A stretch of DNA of 64,000 bases. Source: an uncultured Oceanospirillaceae bacterium. GTDB lineage: Bacteria; Pseudomonadota; Gammaproteobacteria; Pseudomonadales; Balneatricaceae. A model generated the notes under the pieces. The model searched no databases and was not told the origin of the DNA. It saw nothing but the letters and a program-made list of their open reading frames with translations. Shown here piece by piece: positions 52,255 to 61,061 of this stretch (positions within the stretch are counted from its first letter, which is position 1; each line of letters opens with the position of its first letter). The stretch covers positions 22,112 to 86,111 of the forward strand of contig CAKZPE010000020.1 of the NCBI GenBank assembly GCA_937138495.1, in the 5' to 3' direction. The position numbers and the translations under genes were made by a program.

Positions 52255-54246
52255 GTGAATACAAGCACAGAAACGCAATCCCGGGGTTTGTCACTCCGTT
52301 GGTTAAAGCGTTTGCCTATGAAACAAACCGTCGCGGGCGCGGTATTTTTGGTGTTAGCCATCCTGATGAGTCAGGTTGTACCCAGCATAGAGATTGCCTG
52401 GGTGACTGCAGTATTGATACTGACAATTTATCTGTTTGCATTTGAAGTTGTAGGCGTGGACGTTGCCGCTATTCTGATTATGGTGCTGCTGGGCCTGACC
52501 GGGCTTTTTGCGCCGGTTATGGGGCTCGAAGAAGCGCTGGTGCCAAGTACCGCTCTGTTTAATGGTTTTTCCAGTAACGCGGTTGTATCAATTATTGCGG
52601 TAATGATCATCGGTGCGGGTCTGGATAAGACGGGCCTGATGGGTAAGGTCGCCAACTGGATTCTTAAAGTGGGTGGGCGTACTGAGAAACGTATTATTCC
52701 GATTGTTTCCAGTACTGTTGGGTTTATTTCCTGCTTTATGCAGAACGTCGGTGCTGCGGCACTGTTCCTGCCGGTAGTCAGTCGGATTTCCGGGCGTACC
52801 GGTTTGCCAATGTCTCGCTTACTGATGCCGATGGGCTTTTGTGCGATTCTTGGCGGTACTATGACGATGATTGGTTCCAGCCCGCTGATTCTGCTGAATG
52901 ATCTGATTCTGACCTCGAATCAGGCATTACCGGCAGATCAGCAAATGGATACCTGGTCTCTGTTTTCTGTTACGCCGGTGGGTATTTGTCTGGTACTGAC
53001 CGGTATTCTGTATTTTGTTGTCGCTGGCCGCTTTGTTCTGCCGAATAATGAAGGTGACAGTAAGGCCGTGAGTACGCTTGAGTACTTTAAAGATACTTAT
53101 GGCGTTGATTATGAACTGATGGAAGTCCGGGTACCGGAAGACAGTACGCTGGTGGATAAGACACTGGCGGAAATTGAGCGCCCTTATCAGGTTCGGGTAA
53201 CTGCTGCACAGTTTACGAACGGTATTCGCCGTATCGGTGCCGGTGGCCTGGAACGAAGTGTTGGTATTGAGTCGAACACTATTCTGGCAGTGATGGGGTC
53301 CGCAGATGCGCTGGATAAGTTTACTGAAGACTTTAATCTGGATCGCCGTCCTGAACTGGATTCCTTTTCTGATGCACTGTCAGCAGCCAAAGCCGGTATT
53401 GCTGAAGTGGTTATTCCGCCGAGTTCTCAGTTGGTGGGTAAATCAGCACAGGATGTTCGTTTACGTAATGCGTATGGTTTGGCGATGGTTGCCATGCACC
53501 GGGCCGGTGAGACATCAATGGCCGGACAGGGTATCCGTACAGTAGAATTCCAGGCCGGTGATACCCTGGTGTGTCATACCACCTGGGAAGCGCTGAACCG
53601 TGTTGCGCAGGATAGCCTGAACTTCATCGTCGTCACCAGTAACTATCCAAAAGAAGACCTGCGGCCGCATAAGGTTGGTTGGGCGCTGGGTTTTTTCCTG
53701 ATTGCGTTAACCATGGTGCTGTTTACCGATATCCGTCTGTCGATTGCCCTGTTAACCGGTGCGGTGGGTATGGTGCTGTCCGGTGTAATGAGCATTGAAG
53801 AGGCGTATGAATCGGTTAGCTGGAAAACGGTATTCCTGTTAGCCAGTCTTATACCTCTCGGAATGGCGGTGGAGACCACCGGAACGGCGGCCTGGATTGC
53901 CGATCAGACCCTGAGTTTACTGGACGGTATGCCGATCTGGGGATTACAGTTGGCGGTAGCGGTACTGGCAACCTTCTTTACACTGGTTATGTCGAACGTG
54001 GGGGCGACAGTGCTGTTGGTGCCGCTGGCGGTGAATATTGCCATTGGTGCTGGCGCTGATCCTGCGGTGTTTGCGCTGACGGTTGCGCTGGCTACATCGA
54101 ACTCCTTCCTGATCCCTACCCATCAGGTGAATGCGCTGATTATGGGACCGGGTGGTTACCGGGTGCCTGACTTTATGAAGGCCGGCGGTGTAATGACGCT
54201 GCTGTTTCTGGTTGTGTTAATCGTCATGATGAACATTGTGTTCTGA
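52255..54246 (+). CDS. SLC13 family permease with two RCK-C (TrkA_C) domains
   Basis: 663-residue membrane carrier: first half with several segments (AGAVFLVLAILMSQVVPSIE and the GFISCFMQNVGAAALFLPVV motif), two soluble regulatory TrkA_C-like domains in the middle (about 280-460), then GFFLIALTMVLFTD and the second half, ending LVMSNVGATVLLVPLAVNIA and FLIPTHQVNALIMGPGGYRV. The family includes sulfate and dicarboxylate carriers. The start is ambiguous: GTG at 52255 has GAGGGG and AAGG upstream and is chosen over TTG/GTG at 52234 and ATG at 52318. The adjacent LysR probably regulates it. Confidence 0.83.
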   Translation: MNTSTETQSRGLSLRWLKRLPMKQTVAGAVFLVLAILMSQVVPSIEIAWVTAVLILTIYLFAFEVVGVDVAAILIMVLLGLTGLFAPVMGLEEALVPSTALFNGFSSNAVVSIIAVMIIGAGLDKTGLMGKVANWILKVGGRTEKRIIPIVSSTVGFISCFMQNVGAAALFLPVVSRISGRTGLPMSRLLMPMGFCAILGGTMTMIGSSPLILLNDLILTSNQALPADQQMDTWSLFSVTPVGICLVLTGILYFVVAGRFVLPNNEGDSKAVSTLEYFKDTYGVDYELMEVRVPEDSTLVDKTLAEIERPYQVRVTAAQFTNGIRRIGAGGLERSVGIESNTILAVMGSADALDKFTEDFNLDRRPELDSFSDALSAAKAGIAEVVIPPSSQLVGKSAQDVRLRNAYGLAMVAMHRAGETSMAGQGIRTVEFQAGDTLVCHTTWEALNRVAQDSLNFIVVTSNYPKEDLRPHKVGWALGFFLIALTMVLFTDIRLSIALLTGAVGMVLSGVMSIEEAYESVSWKTVFLLASLIPLGMAVETTGTAAWIADQTLSLLDGMPIWGLQLAVAVLATFFTLVMSNVGATVLLVPLAVNIAIGAGADPAVFALTVALATSNSFLIPTHQVNALIMGPGGYRVPDFMKAGGVMTLLFLVVLIVMMNIVF

Positions 54247-54265
54247 TATCCGCTCAGAAACCTGT

Positions 54266-54293
54266 AAAAAAGGCGCCTTATGGCGCCTTTTTT
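54266..54293. terminator. Bidirectional terminator between SLC13 permease and di-heme peroxidase
   Basis: AAAAAAGGCGCC, loop TTAT, GGCGCCTTTTTT. Perfect stem, functional for both convergent genes. Confidence 0.9.
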
Positions 54294-54305
54294 AATGCTG
54301 GGTGT

Positions 54306-55457
54306 TCAGTTTTTCTCAAGCAGGTATTCATAGCGCTGATCGGTCAGCGTTTTCATGAAAGCAACCAGTGCGTCGATACGTTTGTTATCCAGAGCCGGGC
54401 CTGACTCCAGTTCTTTCAGAGCAATGTTTTCAGGTACTTCCGGCACTTGCCACTGTGTAGCTGTTTCCGGATTGATCTGGCGTTTGGCGCTGCGGCTGTT
54501 GTATTTGTTATAGAACAGTACCACGGTACGCAAATCCTGAAAGACGCCGTTATGCATGTACGGACCGGTGACCGCGATGTTACGCAGGGTCGGTACTTTA
54601 AATTTGCCTGCCTGTGCCGGGTCGGTGACTGCGGGGTTATCCAGCAGACCCAGGTCCTGATGATCAGAACTGACGCCATTGACGGTTCGCAGTGCGGTAT
54701 TGGTAGGCGTGCCGATATTGAAGTACTGATAATTAGTGAAGGTTTCCTGATCGGCACCGGGGCGGGTTTGTAGCTGGTGACACTGATTACAGTTGGTAAA
54801 CTGCTGAGAGAAAAACAGTGTTCTGCCCAGCTCTTCCCGGGCAGTCAGTTCGTATTCTCCTTTCAGGTAACGGTCGTATTTAGAATCAAAGGGAGAAAAA
54901 AATTCACTGCTTTCAAAAGCTTCAATGCTGTCAGCCATGGCCAGATAGGCTTGTTCAGCATCTTTCAGTACTTCAGGGCTATAGAGTGCTTTAAAGCTTT
55001 TTTGATACGTCGTGTTTTCCAGCAGGCGCTGCAGGATGGCGGTTTTATCAGCCATGGCCATTTCAACCGGATTCGTGGGGGGCCCCATGGCCTGTTCCGC
55101 CAGCGTATTTACCCGTCCATCGTGAAACTGGCCGCCCTGGTATTTACCGTTTTTCAGTTCAAATAGCGGGCTGAATACAGCGTAAGACGCGGTCGGTGCA
55201 TTTCGGTCGCCTACTGAAATGTTGTCACTGCCCAGTGATGCAGCCCCTGCGACGCCATTATCCCGCGGATCAGCGAAACCGTTGCCGGGGTCGTGGCAGG
55301 TGGCACAGCTTTGATTGCGGTTTGCTGACAGGTTGACATCAAAAAAGAGTACTCTGCCAAGCTCTGCTTTGGCTGTCTGTGTGGGGTCGGCTGCCTGCAC
55401 CTGGCTGATGGCAGTGATCAGCGGGATTGTGCAGAGCAAAAGGTTCAGTCGGGTCAT
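54306..55457 (-). CDS. Di-heme cytochrome c peroxidase (MauG/CcpA family)
   Basis: Periplasmic enzyme of 383 residues that reduces hydrogen peroxide with electrons from cytochrome c or an electron-transfer partner. Signal peptide at the N-terminus (LLLCTIPLITAISQVQA). The two heme sites are CATCH at Cys51-His55 and CNQCH at Cys223-His227. RNAPTASYAVF and VPTLRNIAVTGPYMHNGVFQ are typical. Monocistronic. An FNR-type site lies upstream, fitting induction under low oxygen, as known for several bacterial peroxidases. Confidence 0.9.
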   Translation of the reverse strand: MTRLNLLLCTIPLITAISQVQAADPTQTAKAELGRVLFFDVNLSANRNQSCATCHDPGNGFADPRDNGVAGAASLGSDNISVGDRNAPTASYAVFSPLFELKNGKYQGGQFHDGRVNTLAEQAMGPPTNPVEMAMADKTAILQRLLENTTYQKSFKALYSPEVLKDAEQAYLAMADSIEAFESSEFFSPFDSKYDRYLKGEYELTAREELGRTLFFSQQFTNCNQCHQLQTRPGADQETFTNYQYFNIGTPTNTALRTVNGVSSDHQDLGLLDNPAVTDPAQAGKFKVPTLRNIAVTGPYMHNGVFQDLRTVVLFYNKYNSRSAKRQINPETATQWQVPEVPENIALKELESGPALDNKRIDALVAFMKTLTDQRYEYLLEKN

Positions 55458-55530
55458 ATTTGTAAATCAAATGATAATTAGTTTGATTAAGAATTCTATC
55501 ATAACCCTGTGAAAATCAGGTGAATTCCGG

Positions 55531-55544
55531 TTGATCCGGATCAT
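55531..55544 (-). promoter_or_regulatory. FNR/Anr-type binding site upstream of the di-heme peroxidase
   Basis: TTGATCCGGATCAT matches the FNR consensus TTGATNNNNATCAA at nine of ten fixed positions. It is about 80 bases upstream of the start; a TATGAT -10 at 55503-55498 (minus) puts it near -46, close to the usual -41.5. Confidence 0.6.
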
Positions 55545-55747
55545 GTGTGCAGGATGTTTTTCCACAGAAGTCATATTAAACATGCCTGACGTACAAGAAG
55601 GACAGAAGGGTGCCGGGTTATGAAACCATTGTACGTTCTGCAGTGTTTCCTGACCGGTTGGGTTTGGTTGCTGATTGAAGGGCTTCTATGATGAAAGGAT
55701 ACTGAGAAAGTTTGCCGGAGCATGAAGGGGTATTCAGGGGAATGATG

Positions 55748-56359
55748 ATGCAGAGTATCGTAGAAATTAGCAGGCAGGCAAGGGCATGCAGAATATGTGA
55801 GCCGGTGTTACCGCATGGTGTCCGGCCGGTGTTTCAGGTATCTGCGCAGGCTCCGATTCTGATTGCTGGTCAGGCACCGGGGCGCAGAGTGCATGCCAGT
55901 GGTATTCCGTTTGATGATCCGAGTGGCGATCGCTTACGGCAATGGTTGGGAGTAGATAAAGCTACCTTTTACGATCCTGACTGCTTCGCGATTGTGCCGA
56001 TGGGGTTTTGTTATCCGGGAACCGGGAAGTCCGGGGATCTTGCGCCCAGAAAAGAATGTGCGGTGACCTGGCGGGAGCAGATGCTGTCAGCGCTGACAGG
56101 GCTGGAACTGAATTTACTCATTGGTCAGTATGCACAGGCATGGCATCTGGGCAAGAGCGACCAGAATCTTACGGAGCGGGTAAAGGGCTGGCGGTCATAT
56201 TATGATGTCCTGCCGGGACAGATCAGAAATCTGCCGTTACCTCATCCAAGCCCGCGAAATAATCTGTGGCTAAAGCGGAATCCCTGGTTCGAAGAAGAGT
56301 TGGTTCCAGAGTTGCAACGGACGGTTGCGTTGCTGTTAAACAAAAAAAGAGCACCCTGA
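55748..56359 (+). CDS. Uracil-DNA glycosylase family protein
   Basis: 203-residue protein of the uracil-DNA glycosylase superfamily. It starts with a RACRIC metal-cysteine-like motif, then LIAGQAPGRRVHASGIPFDD (motif 1), AIVPMGFCYPGTGKSGD and LPLPHPSPRNN (motif 2). The family removes damaged bases, but some members (UdgX-like) form covalent complexes. A GQAPG motif with His in the following loop is more UdgX/family 4-like than UNG. Three ATGs in a row follow AGGGG; 55748 has a spacing of 7 and is chosen. The hairpin terminator of the convergent gene overlaps its stop. Confidence 0.78.
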   Translation: MQSIVEISRQARACRICEPVLPHGVRPVFQVSAQAPILIAGQAPGRRVHASGIPFDDPSGDRLRQWLGVDKATFYDPDCFAIVPMGFCYPGTGKSGDLAPRKECAVTWREQMLSALTGLELNLLIGQYAQAWHLGKSDQNLTERVKGWRSYYDVLPGQIRNLPLPHPSPRNNLWLKRNPWFEEELVPELQRTVALLLNKKRAP

Positions 56360-56368
56360 GGTGCTCTT
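56342..56368 (-). terminator. Terminator of the Spy/CpxP-like gene
   Basis: AAGAGCACC and GGTGCTCTT around CTGA; on the minus strand the stem is followed by seven T. It begins about 45 bases after the stop at 56413 and overlaps the end of the convergent glycosylase gene. Confidence 0.8.
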
Positions 56369-56412
56369 AAAACGCTTAGCATGTGAAAAAGCGTGAGGCC
56401 TGATATTTCTGT

Positions 56413-56898
56413 TTACTTTCTTGCCAGGCTGGCAAATTTTTCCTGCTGTTCCGGTGTCAGCTCGGCGTAAATTTTTTGTTTGAGTTCTGCTTTGTTGCGA
56501 ATCAGTGCTGCCGCTGTATCCTGACCCTGCTTAATCAGATCTTCAACCTGTTGCGAGTAATTGGCATCAGCTACATTCAGATTGCGTAAGTCCTGACGCA
56601 GGGACTTCATTCCCCGCATTTGCTCTCGCATGTCTAAGAACTGCTGATCGAACAGTGGTGCCAGAGTGTCTTCCTGTGCATCTGTCAGATCCAGTTTCTT
56701 GTCGAGCCGCTCCAGAGACATTCCCTGCATACCAAATTTACCGTGACGGCCTTTGCCGTGGTCGCCGCGGGAATACTCAGCGTGTTCGCCTTTGCCGCAG
56801 CCATATCCTTCTTTATTGTCTGCCTGGGCGACTCCTACTCCTAAGGTTGTCAGGCCAACGGTTGCTGTTGTGATTGCAATGATGAGTGATTTGCGCAT
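56413..56898 (-). CDS. cpxP: Spy/CpxP family periplasmic protein
   Basis: 161-residue periplasmic chaperone/feedback protein of the envelope stress response. Signal peptide IIAITTATVGLTTLGVGVAQ, then a Gly/His/Lys-rich stretch (GYGCGKGEHAEYSRGDHGKG) and two LTxxQ repeats: LTDAQEDTL and LTPEQQEKFASL. CpxP binds the sensor CpxA when unstressed. It is divergent from cpxRA, as in E. coli, and a perfect CpxR box lies between them. The histidine-rich region is more than usual and may bind metal. Confidence 0.85.
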   Translation of the reverse strand: MRKSLIIAITTATVGLTTLGVGVAQADNKEGYGCGKGEHAEYSRGDHGKGRHGKFGMQGMSLERLDKKLDLTDAQEDTLAPLFDQQFLDMREQMRGMKSLRQDLRNLNVADANYSQQVEDLIKQGQDTAAALIRNKAELKQKIYAELTPEQQEKFASLARK

Positions 56899-56979
56899 GA
56901 TCTTTCTCCTTTGAAAACTGCGTTTTAATTCGATGACTGCAGTATGCGGGATGTCTGTGCTAACTTGGGTTAAGTCGGT

Positions 56980-56994
56980 GTAAAGTTAGGTAAA
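56980..56994 (+). promoter_or_regulatory. CpxR box between cpxP and cpxRA
   Basis: GTAAAGTTAGGTAAA is an exact match to the GTAAA-N5-GTAAA CpxR consensus known from E. coli. It is about 80 bases upstream of both the cpxP-like and the cpxR-like start and probably controls both. Confidence 0.78.
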
Positions 56995-57072
56995 GCCTGT
57001 GCAAGGCAGGCAGGTTTTGCTTATTCTGGCTGACATAGAAATAGCAGCAGAGATCACTGAGGCAGGAATGAT

Positions 57073-57783
57073 ATGGCCGAACAGCCGCAGATTTTATTGA
57101 TTGATGATGACCCGGAACTGTGTCAGTTAATGGGTGAGTATTTGTCCCATGAAGGGTTTGAAATCAGTTTTGCACACAGTGCAGAACAAGCATTGCCATG
57201 CCTGAAAAATCAGACATATAACTTACTGATTTTAGACATCATGATGCCTGGGCAAAGTGGTCTGGAATTGCTGCAGCAGATTCGCCCTGCGGTGCAGACA
57301 CCGGTGATTATGCTTACTGGCCGGGGGGACGATGTTGACCGGATTCTTGGTCTGGAAATGGGCGCGGATGATTATCTGGCCAAACCCTGCAATCCCAGAG
57401 AGCTGGTTGCCCGGATCAGAGCAGTTTTGCGTCGGGTTAAGCCTCAGGAGCGGGCTGACGAACAGCATCAGTTAAGCTTGCATGGAATTACGCTGGATAC
57501 CGCATGTCGGGAAGTGCTGGTGAACGGTCAGAATTTGTCACTGACCAGTGCTGAATTCAATGTCCTGGCACAGTTAATGGTTCATGCCGGGCAGATAGTC
57601 AGTAAGGACACGCTGACTGAAAAAGTGCTGCACCGTAAACTGACGGCGTATGACCGGGCAATTGATGTGCATGTGAGCCGGGTAAGGCAGAAGCTACAGC
57701 AGCAGTTACCGGACACCATTATTAAAACGGTGCGCGGTGAGGGGTATTTATTTGTTGCTGACAGTGCCGGAGTCGCCGGATGA
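57073..57783 (+). CDS. cpxR: Response regulator CpxR
   Basis: 236-residue OmpR family regulator: receiver with DDD near the N-terminus, phosphoacceptor Asp55 (LLILDIMMPGQSG), MLTGRGDDVDR, ADDYLAKPCNPREL, then winged-helix domain ending in IKTVRGEGYLFV. It is paired with the histidine kinase by a 4-base overlap. The CpxR identity rests on the CpxP-like gene and the CpxR box next to it. Confidence 0.87.
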   Translation: MAEQPQILLIDDDPELCQLMGEYLSHEGFEISFAHSAEQALPCLKNQTYNLLILDIMMPGQSGLELLQQIRPAVQTPVIMLTGRGDDVDRILGLEMGADDYLAKPCNPRELVARIRAVLRRVKPQERADEQHQLSLHGITLDTACREVLVNGQNLSLTSAEFNVLAQLMVHAGQIVSKDTLTEKVLHRKLTAYDRAIDVHVSRVRQKLQQQLPDTIIKTVRGEGYLFVADSAGVAG

Positions 57784-59201
57784 AACGGTTTAGTTCGCTG
57801 GGTTGGAAAATCTTTTTGTCGGTATGGCTGACCAGTTTGCTGGTGGTATTAATTACTGCGTTTGTGATGGGCAGGATTGTTGAGAAGGAAAAGCATCAGG
57901 AAGTACTGGCTGCAAAAGCCATGGGGTTTGCTGAGATACTGGTAGATCGCTATGAACGAACTGGCTCTGTGCAGCGCCCGGATGCCTGGCATAAAAAACC
58001 GTATGGACGCGATGATGAGGATGATCGCAGTGGCGATGGTCGCAATGACTTCGGCCATAAAGATGCTGGCCGCAAAGACTATGAACGTGATCATGAGAGC
58101 CGTGAACATAACCAGCGTAAACGGCAATATCTGCCCTATTTCAAACTGCGGATTTATGCCGCAGACGAAACACAGATAGCGGGCCCTAAGCGGCCTGCCG
58201 GTAAAGAAAAGCCCGGCAGTATGTTTTTGAAACTGCAGTCAGATACAGGCAATGACTATCTGGTAGTAGTGGATATCAATCCGCGTAAGTCGCTGTACTG
58301 GTCTGTATTCAAATTTATGTTGTCGGTCCAGATGATCGTTATCATTATTGTATCTGCCCTGGCCAGTTTGTGGTTAACCTGGATTGTTATCCGGCCCATT
58401 AAGCGATTGCGTCAGCATACTGAAGATCTGTACCAGGGGAACTATTCGGTCCGTACTGATACCCGTTTATCTGCCAGAGCCGATGAGATAGGTGACCTGG
58501 CCCGGGAATTCAACCGTATGGCGGATCATGTTGAGCAGGCTTTAAATGCTAATCAGCGTTTATTACAGGATGTATCTCACGAGCTGAGGGCGCCTCTGGC
58601 TCGTTTGCAAATGGCGACCGGGCTGGTGGAGCAGCGACTGAGCGAAGAAGGTCAGGCGTTAGTGACCCGGATCAATCTGGAGTGTGAACGGTTAAGCCGG
58701 TTAATCGATGAAATTCTGAGTCTGGCACGCCTTGAAAGTCAGTCCGGTGAGGCACATCTGTTTGAGCTGGAGCCGTTGCTGAACAGCCTGATTGAAGATT
58801 GCCGTTTCATTGCTACTGATCACACTCTTAAATGGCAGGCACGGCAAGAGCGTTTAGGTGTATACGGGCAGGCTGAGTTGTTACGCCGTGCGGTGGATAA
58901 TGTTTTAGGCAATGCGATTAAGCATACCCCGCCGGGAAGTGAGATTTGTATCAGCGTACAGCAGGTTAACGGGCGTTGCCGGATCAGTATCGAAGATAAT
59001 GGTCCCGGGGTTGATGATGCTCAGTTAGGGCGGTTGTTTGATCCGTTTTACCGTCAGCAGCAAGTGAATAACGGCTATGGTTTGGGCCTGAGTATTGCTA
59101 AGCGTGCAGTTGAGTTGCTGGGAGGGCGTATTGAAGCGAATAGCCCGCCGGGCAAAGGTCTTCAGGTGTGCATTGATTTACCGTTAGCTAAAGATTTATG
59201 A
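57780..59201 (+). CDS. cpxA: Sensor kinase CpxA with His/Asp-rich periplasmic domain
   Basis: 473-residue envelope stress kinase. First membrane segment about residues 10-30 (IFLSVWLTSLLVVLITAFVM); second near 180-200 (MIVIIIVSALASLWLTWIVI); HAMP; H box with His267 in QDVSHELRAPLARLQ; ATPase with VDNVLGNAIKHT, EDNGPGVD and GYGLGLSIAKRAVELLGG. The periplasmic domain has an unusually charged section (about residues 66-117, Asp, Arg, Lys and His repeated: DDEDDRSGDGRNDFGHKDAG, then RDHESREHNQRKR) not typical of CpxA. It may sense metal or bind the CpxP-like partner. Confidence 0.85.
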   Translation: MKRFSSLGWKIFLSVWLTSLLVVLITAFVMGRIVEKEKHQEVLAAKAMGFAEILVDRYERTGSVQRPDAWHKKPYGRDDEDDRSGDGRNDFGHKDAGRKDYERDHESREHNQRKRQYLPYFKLRIYAADETQIAGPKRPAGKEKPGSMFLKLQSDTGNDYLVVVDINPRKSLYWSVFKFMLSVQMIVIIIVSALASLWLTWIVIRPIKRLRQHTEDLYQGNYSVRTDTRLSARADEIGDLAREFNRMADHVEQALNANQRLLQDVSHELRAPLARLQMATGLVEQRLSEEGQALVTRINLECERLSRLIDEILSLARLESQSGEAHLFELEPLLNSLIEDCRFIATDHTLKWQARQERLGVYGQAELLRRAVDNVLGNAIKHTPPGSEICISVQQVNGRCRISIEDNGPGVDDAQLGRLFDPFYRQQQVNNGYGLGLSIAKRAVELLGGRIEANSPPGKGLQVCIDLPLAKDL

Positions 59202-59436
59202 TTCTGTGATTAATCAAAAGCCATTTTTGATTGTTTCTCCTGTTTGTGAACGGCGATGTATAAAAGATATTGTTTTTTAAGCACTTATTTTAAAAAGTAA
59301 GATTGATTGTGGCTGGATAGCACTTAAACCTTTGCCTGTCTGGTGATTAGATTAGTCATTTTTTAATATTGAAATGTAAAATTACATATTTAATTTGTCG
59401 TGAGATGTTAAACAGTTCGTTATTCAGGGCTGTCGT

Positions 59437-60477
59437 TCAGGGTTTGAGAGGCACTGCTCTTACCTGATCGCCGGGCCGAATGTGTAACTGGCTGATACAG
59501 CGTTCCGGCAGATAAATATGTCCGGTGTCCCGGCAGGCGTCAGCTAGCAGACAGCGGAATTCCTGCAGTCGGGTATTGCTTACCAGAAAGCGGTTACTGA
59601 TGACTGCTGCAGGCGCATCGGTCTGGAGTAATGCCGTGAGAGTTTCGCTGTCCCGGATCGCTCTGATATCACCGAGCTTACAGGCAAGTGTTGGCCCGCC
59701 ATCAAAAATATCCACATAGTTTTCATAGCGAAAGCCTTCGTGCTCCAGCATTCGTTTGGCAGGTGCGGTCTGTTCGTGAACCTCGCCGATTACGTTTTTG
59801 GCTGTTTCAGGTAACAAATGAATATAAATAGAGTGCTTAGGCATCAGTTCGGCAATGAATACCTTGTTGCCTGTGCCTGTCAGATAATCGGCCTGAGAAA
59901 ATTCCATTGAAAAGAAATGTTGTCCCAGCCCGCTCCAGAAAGGAGACTCTCCCTGATCGTTACTGACGCCCCGCATTTCGGCAATAACCTTCTGGCTGAA
60001 GCGCTCAGTGAATTGCGCCATAAACATAAAACGGCTCTTGGATAACAGGCTTCCGTTCTGGTTCACTCTGGCTTCCGGCCGTAAATAGAGCGTACAGACT
60101 TCGGCGCACCCTGTGTAATCGTTGCACAGATACAGTGTTTCAAAGGTGTTGTGTACGTCGAGTTCACGGGATGCATGTACCACGATGCCGATGCGATAGT
60201 GATAAAAAGGCAGTTGCAGCCCGACCGCTGATTCTATGCCGCAAACGCCGACAACTTTGCCTGAATCTGTATCTTCCATGACAAACAGGTAGGTCTCGCC
60301 TTTCGGAGATGAAATATCCCGCTCCATTGCACTGCAGCTGTGGCGAATTCTTTCTGCCAGTAAGTTCCGGTTAGCGGGTAAGGATGTGAAGCCTGGTCCG
60401 CTTTCCCGTGCTATCTCGTAAAGAACATCCAGGTCTTTAATGGTAATCGGTCTGATCAGGTTCTCAGTTGTATCCAT
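59437..60477 (-). CDS. astA: Arginine N-succinyltransferase
   Basis: First enzyme of the arginine succinyltransferase catabolic pathway, 346 residues. LIRPITIKDLDVLYEIARES, SFTSLP-like GFTSLPANR, GVCGIESAVGLQLPFYHYR and the RFMFMAQFTERFSQKVIAEM block are typical. A strong GGAGG lies 6 bases before the ATG. Other ast genes are not in this window, so the pathway must be completed elsewhere; the gene is monocistronic. Confidence 0.92.
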   Translation of the reverse strand: MDTTENLIRPITIKDLDVLYEIARESGPGFTSLPANRNLLAERIRHSCSAMERDISSPKGETYLFVMEDTDSGKVVGVCGIESAVGLQLPFYHYRIGIVVHASRELDVHNTFETLYLCNDYTGCAEVCTLYLRPEARVNQNGSLLSKSRFMFMAQFTERFSQKVIAEMRGVSNDQGESPFWSGLGQHFFSMEFSQADYLTGTGNKVFIAELMPKHSIYIHLLPETAKNVIGEVHEQTAPAKRMLEHEGFRYENYVDIFDGGPTLACKLGDIRAIRDSETLTALLQTDAPAAVISNRFLVSNTRLQEFRCLLADACRDTGHIYLPERCISQLHIRPGDQVRAVPLKP

Positions 60478-60687
60478 ATATTACCTCCGGTAGCCCCGGG
60501 GAAGGGAGTGGTCCGGTAAAAGTGCGGCTATGTCACTAAGTGTAGACCGGATCTTTTATCCGGATACACGGCAACAATTGTGGATAAGCAGCATGGCTGT
60601 GTATTGAATTACGTATTTAATATATTACTATATTCGCATAAGCAGATGTATTGATTTGCTACAAATCTGAGACTCAGAAGGTAAGTA

Positions 60688-61029
60688 ATGGAAGCCAGTG
60701 CACAGTTTTTTAAAGCCTTATCCGAGCCTGTCCGGTTACGGCTGCTAAACATTCTGAATCATCACGGGGAAGTGTGTGTTTGTGATCTGGTCGATGCACT
60801 GAATCTATCTCAGAGCCTTGCATCCCGGCATCTGGCGTATTTGCGTAACAGTGGCCTGGTTCAGGCGAGGCGGGAAGGTGTCTGGATGTACTACCGTCTG
60901 CAGGGGGATATTTGGCAGATGCAATGGCTTAAAGACATTCTGGATCAGTTGGCTAAACATGAACAGCAGCTAATCACTGATTTACAGGCCCTGACTGAAC
61001 TTGCCTGTTGTAAAACTGCTGAAATCTAA
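60688..61029 (+). CDS. arsR: ArsR family arsenic-responsive repressor
   Basis: 113-residue winged-helix repressor that leaves DNA when it binds arsenite. ALSEPVRLRLLNILNHHGEV, then VCVCDLVDALNLSQSLASRH and a dimer end with ELACCKT. Metal-binding Cys candidates: the Cys pair in VCVCD in the DNA-binding helix and C-terminal CC. It leads the arsR-gapdh-arsJ operon; an AT-rich palindrome (TAATATATTA, 60618-60627) lies in its promoter. Confidence 0.88.
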   Translation: MEASAQFFKALSEPVRLRLLNILNHHGEVCVCDLVDALNLSQSLASRHLAYLRNSGLVQARREGVWMYYRLQGDIWQMQWLKDILDQLAKHEQQLITDLQALTELACCKTAEI

Positions 61030-61061
61030 TCAGGAAATATAGTTAATTTGGAGAGATAGCG

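Noticed and set aside
55461..55490. Fur box upstream of the di-heme peroxidase
   Set aside because: AAATGATAATTAGTTTGAT partly resembles GATAATGATAATCATTATC but too many positions differ.
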